From contig JAEWZT010000004.1 in the NCBI GenBank assembly GCA_023458375.1, positions 132,370 through 196,369 on the forward strand: a stretch of 64,000 nucleotides of DNA, in the 5' to 3' direction. This document shows, in pieces, positions 58,006 to 64,000 of this stretch. Source of the stretch: Bacillota bacterium (GTDB taxonomy: Bacteria; Bacillota; Clostridia; Christensenellales; CAG-314). The notes below the pieces were generated by a model, which made no database searches, was not told the DNA's origin, and saw only the letters and a program-made list of their open reading frames with translations. Position numbers and translations under genes: made by a program. The first letter of the stretch is position 1. Every line of letters begins with the position of its first letter.

Positions 58006-58803
58006 ATGACAATTTCTGATTATTATTCTGAGTTAATGAAACAGTCATTTAATGATTCAGTTGGAATAAACTATACACCTTATGCAATTATGCTTTTTCT
58101 AAAAGAAAACAAGTATGTTTTTGACAAATTACCGATTGAAAAATTATGTAGATTCATCTACAGGTTTTATGCTGATAATGAGCAATTTTCAAAAATGAAC
58201 AGCAGCGTGCTGATTTCAAATATAGATCACTATTATGCAATAGACCTAAAAGAATACTTGGTTGAGCAGCTTAATACATGGATGAAAAATGGTAATGGTG
58301 TTCTATTGACAGATGGCACATATGTATATATAAGTTCCGCAATAGCAGTACTTGAATTAAATGATTTTGCAGTGCTAGATAAAATTATTAATTCATTAAG
58401 TTTGAGAAACTTTAAAGAAATTGTTGATTATTCAACAAAAATTGAAAATGAAATAAATAATATAAATGTGCAAGAAATCACATTTGAAAAATATTGTGCT
58501 TTTGTTAATAGTACTAAGTTTAAAAAAAGAGCATTTGAAGACATGAATTATTGTGCTTGTTGTGAAGAAATAGATCAAAGAAAATTACAAACAATACACT
58601 TAGATTTAAAACACGATTTAGATAATCCGCAAAACTCTATAGTCTTATGTTATGAACACGCAAAAATGTATTATTCAAATTATTTTAGATTTAACAAAAA
58701 TGGTAGGATTATTATTAAAATTGAGAATCAAGAATTGGATAAAAGAATGCATTTGAATTCAAAGCTTGTCAATAGTAAAAAAGATTTTTTAGATGGCAAC
58801 TAA
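58006..58803 (+). CDS. HNH-like zinc protein of unknown function
   Basis: 265 residues, 2 bp after the SNF2 gene. The N-terminal 150 residues are helical and unrecognised. Residues 181-240 look like a divergent HNH/zinc fold: NYCACCEE (Cys183, Cys186), IHLDLKHDL (His198, His203), NSIVLCYEHAKMYY (Cys215, His218), then a beta strand FNKNGRIIIKI. It could be a second nuclease subunit or a structural zinc module. No close family comes to mind. Confidence 0.65.
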   Translation: MTISDYYSELMKQSFNDSVGINYTPYAIMLFLKENKYVFDKLPIEKLCRFIYRFYADNEQFSKMNSSVLISNIDHYYAIDLKEYLVEQLNTWMKNGNGVLLTDGTYVYISSAIAVLELNDFAVLDKIINSLSLRNFKEIVDYSTKIENEINNINVQEITFEKYCAFVNSTKFKKRAFEDMNYCACCEEIDQRKLQTIHLDLKHDLDNPQNSIVLCYEHAKMYYSNYFRFNKNGRIIIKIENQELDKRMHLNSKLVNSKKDFLDGN

Positions 58804-58973
58804 TCTTTGCATTCGTTTTTTCCATCGATAAGCTGTTTTAGTATTTTCTCATATCTTTCTTTTTCAGAACCTTCAGATGAAAAATACCAATTAAGAAAGA
58901 AATTAATTGCTTCGTTTCTAGAACTCCAGATTGTTTTTTTATCGTAACATATCGTTATTATTAATTCATTCAT
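58800..58973 (-). CDS. 57-residue protein, small family of mobile regions
   Basis: AAGGAG lies 6 nt before the ATG at 58973; the frame ends with TAG at 58800, overlapping tail-to-tail the last 4 bp of the plus-strand gene. The sequence has TIWSSRNEAINFF, then FSSEGSEKERYEKIL and a final GKNECKD. The pattern W-x-SR-x-EA and SEGSE-x-ERY-x-x-I recalls small unannotated proteins I know from conjugative elements and genomic islands of Firmicutes. Function unknown. Confidence 0.7.
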   Translation of the reverse strand: MNELIITICYDKKTIWSSRNEAINFFLNWYFSSEGSEKERYEKILKQLIDGKNECKD

Positions 58974-59120
58974 AGTTATCTCCTTATTGCTGTTTTGACA
59001 ACTATATTATAACATAAGTTGCTGAAAAAGCAAGGAAAATACCGTATAATTGCGATACTAACAATTTAGTTGTGTTTTTAGCAAATAGTTGATATAATTA
59101 AAATAAATTGAGGTAGTAAT

Positions 59121-59429
59121 ATGGAATTATTTAAAGATTATGATAAAATTTTAGAAAAAATAAACTTAATTAGAGCTGAAAAGAAGATAGGAATCGACAA
59201 AATAGCTACTGACATAAAAAAAGATAAGAGTGTGGTTTCTAGATTATTAAAGGGAAAGTACTCATTGGCTCTAGCTGACTTTATTAATATTTGTAAGTCT
59301 TTAGAAGTTGAACCATCCACTTTACTTGATTCCATTTTAAACCCAGGAACTACAAGAGTTTTATTATCTAAAGAAAATTTTGACTCTTTTGATAATATCA
59401 TGGAATTAATAAAATCTTACCGTAAGTAA
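59121..59429 (+). CDS. XRE-type helix-turn-helix protein
   Basis: 102 residues. The DNA-binding part is IRAEKKIGIDKIATDIKKDK, then SVVSRLLKGKYSLALADF, with EVEPSTLL after it. The C-terminal 35 residues are helical (DSFDNIMELIKSYRK). Stand-alone gene between the two defence operons, convergent with the GIY-YIG gene. A regulator of one of the two systems is likely; AGGTAG is a weak ribosome site. Confidence 0.75.
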   Translation: MELFKDYDKILEKINLIRAEKKIGIDKIATDIKKDKSVVSRLLKGKYSLALADFINICKSLEVEPSTLLDSILNPGTTRVLLSKENFDSFDNIMELIKSYRK

Positions 59430-59445
59430 AGGTTAATATAATAAA

Positions 59446-59487
59446 AGCGACTTAACTCGTAATTGAGCCAAGTCGCTATTTTTTTAT
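59446..59487. terminator. Bidirectional terminator between convergent genes
   Basis: AGCGACTT (59446-59453) pairs with AAGTCGCT (59470-59477), with an inner CTC/GAG stem, A-run before and T-run after. Ends both the XRE gene and the minus-strand operon. Confidence 0.8.
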
Positions 59488-60359
59488 ATATTTAGGTCCT
59501 TTGGATTTTTCCCATCTGATGTTATCCAGCATTCATTTCCACTAAGACTAGCACCTCCAACAAATGAAGCGGCAAAAGAAGGACTAGAAAAAGGGATATC
59601 ATCTAATAAAAAACCATTTTCTGAAATTTTATCTTTATATTGTGTTCTGGCTTTTATTACATTTGGGGGAGCACTATTTTGAAGTTTATTGCTGATTTGG
59701 CTTCCTTTTAATAAAATGAATCCTTCAGCAGTAACAGTCGCTGTAGCCTTAAGCTTTGAACGTTTAAAGTCAAAAATAGGTGCATTTGATATTTCTTCTT
59801 TTTTAGTTTCTTCTTTTTGAATAACTGGCTCAAAAGTCTTGTGTCCAAGTACACCCATAATTATCCTTGCATATTCGACAAACTCTTCCATTTCACTTTC
59901 TTTTTCTTCTGTGATATTACCTGGATTTGGATCATTGCCATTTTTCACTTGGTATCTTCCTGCCAAAGTTGCCATAGAACAGAATTTATTTTCAAGATAA
60001 CTAATTTCAGTAGGGCCTAATGCATCATTTTGAGTAGTAAATACTATTGCTTCATTCCAATAATCCTTCTCAAGATTGCTTTTGTGTTCTTGAAGTCTTA
60101 TCGATAAACCCTCGCCATTTTTTCTGATACTTGCCTGTCCCACATAGATAAATTGTTCACCAGTATCATTTTCACCTAAAAGAAAATAAATACCAGTTTG
60201 TTTTAAATGTTTTAGTAATACAGAATTTTCTTTATAGGTATCTAAAAGGTTTCGAGGTATTTTATAAGCTACACCTGTCCAATTTTGCAAGGTGCATTTA
60301 ATTTTACCTGTAGGTGTTCCGTCGATTAAATATACATTGATTGATTTACTTTTTGCCAT
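59484..60359 (-). CDS. GIY-YIG nuclease with DUF4357-like C-terminus
   Basis: 291 residues. GIYFLLGEN (Gly56-Tyr58) and FIYVGQAS (Tyr72 region) are the two GIY-YIG strands; a conserved Arg follows in LSIRLQEH and a Glu in YLENKFCSMA (metal site). A C-terminal segment (about 205-291) has ATVTAEGFILLKGSQIS and ISENGFLLDDIPFSSPSFAASF and ends SGNECW, the DUF4357 pattern. It starts 2 bp after the XRE gene, so it is the last cistron of the minus-strand operon and may act as its nuclease or as an independent restriction enzyme. Confidence 0.85.
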   Translation of the reverse strand: MAKSKSINVYLIDGTPTGKIKCTLQNWTGVAYKIPRNLLDTYKENSVLLKHLKQTGIYFLLGENDTGEQFIYVGQASIRKNGEGLSIRLQEHKSNLEKDYWNEAIVFTTQNDALGPTEISYLENKFCSMATLAGRYQVKNGNDPNPGNITEEKESEMEEFVEYARIIMGVLGHKTFEPVIQKEETKKEEISNAPIFDFKRSKLKATATVTAEGFILLKGSQISNKLQNSAPPNVIKARTQYKDKISENGFLLDDIPFSSPSFAASFVGGASLSGNECWITSDGKNPKDLNI

Positions 60360-60361
60360 TG

Positions 60362-60568
60362 TTATCTCTCCTTTTTGATGTATTCCATAATATCTTTAAA
60401 ATCACATCCTAATACTTCACAAATTTTACAAAGGACATCGGTTGTAACATTTTGTCCTTTTGTCATTTTAGCAATTGAAGAAGAACTTACACCTGAGAGC
60501 TTAATTAGCTCTTTTTTATTTAGTCCTTTATCAATAAGTAGTTTCCATAATTTATTATAACTAACCAT
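60362..60568 (-). CDS. Small XRE-type regulator
   Basis: 68 residues: LWKLLIDKGLNKKELIKLSG, then VSSSSIAKMTKGQNVTTDVL, ICEVLGCDFKDIMEY. A single Cro/CI-like domain of the YozG/HTH_26 type. AGGAGA lies before the ATG and the gene starts 12 bp after the ATPase stop. Probable regulator of the operon. Confidence 0.85.
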   Translation of the reverse strand: MVSYNKLWKLLIDKGLNKKELIKLSGVSSSSIAKMTKGQNVTTDVLCKICEVLGCDFKDIMEYIKKER

Positions 60569-60580
60569 GTTAATATCTCC

Positions 60581-62410
60581 TTATGCCTTTCTAACTCCGT
60601 TTAAGAAACCATATCTACCTGTATTCTCTTTTTGAGTAAAGATATAAATTTTAGTATCGTCATTTTCATCAAGTTGAGGTAATTCGAGGTATTTTGTATT
60701 TTCAAAAATGATAATTTGATCATCTGTTGTTAAGTTAATAACATAATTAAAGAATCCTTTTCTTATATTTTCAGTATCATCGTCGATTTCTTCAGGTAAT
60801 GATAGACCTTTAAGTGGCGAGTCAAATATATACAAACCAATTTTATGAAAAGAACGATCTTCGATAAACTTTCTAAATAATAGAAGAAGAATTGAGTTAG
60901 TAAAAGCCTTATACCCTTTACCACGCTTATCTTTCTTTTTGTTGTTAATTACTAGATCCAGTTCGGTTTCCAAGAAATCAATTGATACAGCATCTGAATA
61001 GCCCATATCCTTTAAGATTAATATACCGTTATCTTTTATGTATTGGTTTAATAATGCATGAAACATTTTCTTGGCTTCAAATGGTAATCTTGGTACATCT
61101 TTACCTTTTTGATAGCTTTCTAAATCGTTTGATAAGGTTTCATCATTAGCATCTAATTGATCTATAGCTGATTTTAATCGTATATATTCTTCATAACTTT
61201 TTAAATTGTCTGCTATTTGTTGTCTTTGAGGTAACAATACCTCAGATATTTTATTTTGATTGTTCTTGATGGTTTCTTCATAAACTTCAATTAAATCTAA
61301 ATCATCATCAAGAGTATCTTTTAGATTAATTGATGTTTCTTCTAATTCATTTAGATTAGTAATAACTCTTCTAAGTTCAATGCGTGAAGCTTCTATGTAA
61401 GTTTCATTACTTTTTGGAATGATATCATGGTCACAATACGGACATTTCGTATTTTCTTTAATGTTTTTATGCATTATTTCATGCTGTACAATAAAAGATA
61501 ATCTGTCAATTTCCTTTTGATAATCATTCTTTAAAGAGTTGTAATTTGCAAACAAAACAGTATCTTTTTGATGTTTATCTTGAAGTAGAATCAATGATGA
61601 TGAGATTTCCTTTGTTTCATCATTAATTCGATCTATTTCATCGTTTATGTCTAACATTTGTTTATTTAAATTAGAAATGAGATTTGAAATAGATTCAATA
61701 TCTTGCCCTGTATCAGAAAGTTTGGCTGCTAATTCATTTCTTTTTGTTAGCATTTCTTGTTTATGATTTGTGATGTAAGAAATAATAGCCTTCTTTTTTG
61801 CTTCACGTATATCCTTTGGATCGTCTTTCAGCAAATAATTATCTAAATCATTGTCAGTTATAAAATATATTAAACCAGCAAGATAAGGAGTTTCATTTGA
61901 AGGGGGGAGTAAAATTGATCTTGATTGATCGGCCCTGCTCTCATCTACAAAAAAAGCCCTTTTTAGAGATCTCCATGTAAATGACTCGGGTTTACCTTCT
62001 TTATTTTTTGGAACAAACAAATCATCTCTTAATCCTAAAATCTTTAACATTAATTTGTTGATGGTTTTAGGATTTTTTTTACTTTCATCGAGTGCATAGT
62101 CGCCTGTTTCTATTTCTGGATTATCACATGAAACAGAAGTAATGCTGCTTCCAATTTCCCTTTGTAAAGAAATTATACCATAAGTTGTGTCGACAATTAA
62201 ACGGACGATAGTATATCCGTCTTCTGTATCGAAAGGTGCATGTCTTTCATCGTTTTTTGATCCAAAAATAAAGTCTATGCATTTAAAAATAGCTGTTTTA
62301 CCTGTATCAGAAGGACCAGCGATGATAGTTGCTTTTTTACCAAACTCAATGTCGGAAAACTTGTTATTTGGGCCAGAAACTTCTAAACGTATTAATTTAA
62401 TAAAAGACAT
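60581..62410 (-). CDS. Rad50/SMC-like ATPase with zinc hook (ABC-3C type)
   Basis: 609 residues. Walker A is AGPSDTGKTAIFKCIDF (Gly32-Thr39). Residues about 205-470 are coiled coil interrupted by a zinc-hook motif CPYCDH (about 322-327). The C-terminal head has GYKAFTNSILLLLF and the Walker B-like IGLYIFDSPLKGLSLPEE, and ends in a strand pair. The ABC signature is not obvious by eye. With the two upstream genes this matches the layout of ABC-three-component conflict systems, where the ATPase senses or binds DNA and activates an effector. Confidence 0.8.
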   Translation of the reverse strand: MSFIKLIRLEVSGPNNKFSDIEFGKKATIIAGPSDTGKTAIFKCIDFIFGSKNDERHAPFDTEDGYTIVRLIVDTTYGIISLQREIGSSITSVSCDNPEIETGDYALDESKKNPKTINKLMLKILGLRDDLFVPKNKEGKPESFTWRSLKRAFFVDESRADQSRSILLPPSNETPYLAGLIYFITDNDLDNYLLKDDPKDIREAKKKAIISYITNHKQEMLTKRNELAAKLSDTGQDIESISNLISNLNKQMLDINDEIDRINDETKEISSSLILLQDKHQKDTVLFANYNSLKNDYQKEIDRLSFIVQHEIMHKNIKENTKCPYCDHDIIPKSNETYIEASRIELRRVITNLNELEETSINLKDTLDDDLDLIEVYEETIKNNQNKISEVLLPQRQQIADNLKSYEEYIRLKSAIDQLDANDETLSNDLESYQKGKDVPRLPFEAKKMFHALLNQYIKDNGILILKDMGYSDAVSIDFLETELDLVINNKKKDKRGKGYKAFTNSILLLLFRKFIEDRSFHKIGLYIFDSPLKGLSLPEEIDDDTENIRKGFFNYVINLTTDDQIIIFENTKYLELPQLDENDDTKIYIFTQKENTGRYGFLNGVRKA

Positions 62411-62841
62411 TATTCATCTCTCCTTTGTGCTGCAATTTCTTTTAATTTTGTTATGTTTATTGGATAAATCGAGTTCTTAATTGTCTGAACATTAACTTGA
62501 TATTGAATTGAATAAGAATCGTTTATCTTAGATATATATGAGTGACCTTCATCACTAATCGAATAAGTATAACCTTTTATGTTGTCAAAGTTAATTTTCA
62601 CAAATGATTTCAGAACAAGTTCCTTTAGAGCATTTTTAATGAGTTTTCTTTGAAGTGTTATCTCGTTTATTGGAAAAGAACACTCACCATTTAGGTTATC
62701 ATTATCAAAATTGAATGTTCGAGAATAGATAGAGAAGAAATCCAAATATGCCAATTCATCTTCATTAAGAAAGTTTATGCTATCAATTAAGATTAAAAGA
62801 CGCATTGATACTTCAAATTCAGTGTTGAATATTTTTTTCAT
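62410..62841 (-). CDS. ABC-3C middle-component-like protein
   Basis: About 143 residues. Start chosen at ATG 62841 (AGGTGG 5 nt upstream); GTG 62850 and ATG 62844 are alternatives. It has MRLLILIDSINFLNEDELAYLDFF, then ITLQRKLIKNALKELVLKSF and YSISDEGHSYISKI, a winged-helix-like layout seen in middle components. It overlaps the preceding gene's stop and touches the ATPase start. Probably bridges the ATPase and the first component. Confidence 0.65.
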   Translation of the reverse strand: MKKIFNTEFEVSMRLLILIDSINFLNEDELAYLDFFSIYSRTFNFDNDNLNGECSFPINEITLQRKLIKNALKELVLKSFVKINFDNIKGYTYSISDEGHSYISKINDSYSIQYQVNVQTIKNSIYPINITKLKEIAAQRRDE

Positions 62842-63794
62842 CATAACCACCTAACCTTTCCATCATTGACGAGCATATGAACAACTCCCATTTTCTCACC
62901 GCTTCCAACTAGCTGATTACCTGACTTTGTAAAGTAGCTTTTAGACAATGAAATGACAATGATTTTATCCATTGTACTGTTAAGTTTTGTATAACCATCT
63001 GGATGAGTCTTTACCAGTTCAAATCTTATGCTATCAAATATTTCGTTTTTAAGTGTATTAAATTCACTTTCCGCATCATAGAAAAACTTTCTAACTTTAT
63101 GTAATACGCTTTCTGCACTATAAAAATTTTCACGATGAATTTGAATCTCGGCTTGATATTGAGGAAATCCTACCAAATCATCAATTGAAACAATATTTTT
63201 TGAAATTTTTTGTGTGTAAACAGAAAGAAGTGCAGTTACATATTCGTTTTCTTTTTCTACTGGTAGTTCAGGAACATATAAAGCAGGTGGGAGATTGATT
63301 ATTCTGCCACCAATCTTCACTTGACTGTCAGAGATGAACTGAGCTTTTGTTATTGATCCCTTTTTATTAATTTCTGTTCTTTCATTTATTAGCTGAATGA
63401 ATAAATCAGTTAATTCTTGAGGAATGTCACGAATATCAAGGTTGTAACCTTTGGCGGCAAAAGAATCAATTAATGCTTGTTCAGCTTCAGGTGTTAAATC
63501 GGCGTTCTCATACACATCTCTGAAATTATCAGAAGTAATTTTGCTTTTCAAAAGTTTAGCGTCATTAATTGGCATATCTTTTTCATTTGATTCATTCAAC
63601 AGTTTTTCAGCGTAATCTCCTTTTTTCATGGTAACAGCATTAATAGATTCAATATCCATTAGCGATTCATCAGTAAACCAAGTAATCACATCTTGATAAA
63701 TTTGTTTTGCAGTAACTTTACCTGTCTTGGGATCGGGTTTTATTTGACTGTAAAAGGCTTTTTGAACTAGATTTATAAATTCATAAATATGCAT
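62841..63794 (-). CDS. ABC-3C first component, possible sensor/effector protein
   Basis: The ATG at 63794 with AGGAG 7 nt upstream gives 317 residues. A helical N-terminus (MHIYEFINLVQKAF) and central region are followed by LPPALYVPELPVEKENEYV and a C-terminal part with FNTLKNEIFDSIRFELVKTH and IVISLSKSYFTKSGN. No nuclease or NADase motif was recognised. First gene of the operon, overlapping the next. The role is inferred from position only. Confidence 0.5.
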   Translation of the reverse strand: MHIYEFINLVQKAFYSQIKPDPKTGKVTAKQIYQDVITWFTDESLMDIESINAVTMKKGDYAEKLLNESNEKDMPINDAKLLKSKITSDNFRDVYENADLTPEAEQALIDSFAAKGYNLDIRDIPQELTDLFIQLINERTEINKKGSITKAQFISDSQVKIGGRIINLPPALYVPELPVEKENEYVTALLSVYTQKISKNIVSIDDLVGFPQYQAEIQIHRENFYSAESVLHKVRKFFYDAESEFNTLKNEIFDSIRFELVKTHPDGYTKLNSTMDKIIVISLSKSYFTKSGNQLVGSGEKMGVVHMLVNDGKVRWL

Positions 63795-63811
63795 TGATTG
63801 GCTCCTTTCCA

Positions 63812-63838
63812 AATCGGACCGAATGCCTTAGTCCGATT
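63812..63838 (-). promoter_or_regulatory. 5'-leader hairpin next to the ribosome site
   Basis: AATCGGAC (63812-63819) pairs with GTCCGATT (63831-63838) around an 11-nt loop, just upstream of AGGAG. ATCGG is repeated again 5 bp further. May be a protein-binding operator in RNA or DNA. Confidence 0.5.
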
Positions 63839-63933
63839 GCAACCGATATGATTAAGTCTCATTTAGTACAATGATCTTGTCAAAACGTGTAAGGCAAAAT
63901 CAGTGATAACTATTGAGCGTATTCTTTTAAATA

Positions 63934-63962
63934 ATTATATCACGAATAGCCGAAATACACAA
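63934..63962 (-). promoter_or_regulatory. Promoter of the ABC-3C-like operon
   Basis: Minus-strand TTGTGT (63962-63957), 17 bp, perfect TATAAT (63939-63934), about 140 bp before the first start codon, leaving a leader of about 130 nt. Confidence 0.65.
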
Positions 63963-64000
63963 TATCTCAAGTAATTTATATTAAACAAAAAATTTGAGAT

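Overview
The window looks like a chromosome fragment of an endospore-forming member of the Clostridia (Bacillota), probably uncultured. Support for this is the single-chain Clostridium-type PurL, a separate AICAR transformylase plus a PurO-type IMP cyclohydrolase, CotF-like coat proteins, two collagen-like exosporium-type proteins, a Gram-positive SOS box, FeoA/FeoA/FeoB with a small Cys-rich partner, and consensus sigma-A promoters with strong Shine-Dalgarno sites. TGA is a normal stop. No species is claimed.

Layout. 1-4300: the start of glyQS (minus, cut by the edge), an MFS transporter, a small XRE operon ending in a repeat protein with a very acidic tail, and a DUF2089 regulator with a membrane protein. 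4510-16371 (minus): one long de novo purine operon, purE-purC-purF-purM-purN-purO-AICAR transformylase-purD-purL-nitrilase family protein, behind a consensus promoter and a structured leader of about 150 nt. 16848-18755: a broken TIGR02391 gene and a TetR/ATC-hydrolase pair sharing an identical operator. 19075-19555: tRNA-Ser and tRNA-Gly. 19990-25255: a BclA-like collagen protein, then a complete NHEJ set (Ku, LigD nuclease-ligase, LigD polymerase, the last two as separate genes). 25511-36185: ferredoxin, then a nucleoside uptake and breakdown operon (PHP phosphoesterase, DUF4430-like lipoprotein, BmpA lipoprotein, ABC ATPase, two permeases, ADP-ribosylglycohydrolase family enzyme, ribokinase, LacI). 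A LacI-type palindrome sits at the presumed +1 of its first gene, and a large hairpin precedes bmpA.

36521-46030: coat proteins, ZIP transporter, an inserted HNH/methyltransferase R-M pair, the feo operon, a DtxR regulator, and a glycosyltransferase followed directly by a BclB-like collagen protein. 46324-50790: DNA polymerase IV under a LexA-box promoter and an ABC-FtsX transporter. 51062: tRNA-Leu.

51300-64000 is an accessory defence island, visibly AT-rich and with different codon use. It begins just after tRNA-Leu with five ~20-bp tandem repeats and carries two blocks. Plus strand: HTH, two DNA methyltransferases, an HNH nuclease, a SNF2/RapA-type translocase and a second HNH-like zinc protein, apparently one operon. 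Minus strand: an operon resembling an ABC-three-component (ABC-3C) conflict system with a zinc-hook ATPase, plus an XRE regulator and a GIY-YIG nuclease. The SNF2/HNH/two-methyltransferase operon is the best candidate for a little-described system: it has the parts of a translocase-driven restriction-modification system but does not match the gene content I know for DISARM, BREX or Zorya. All functions here are inferred from sequence reading; no database search was run.
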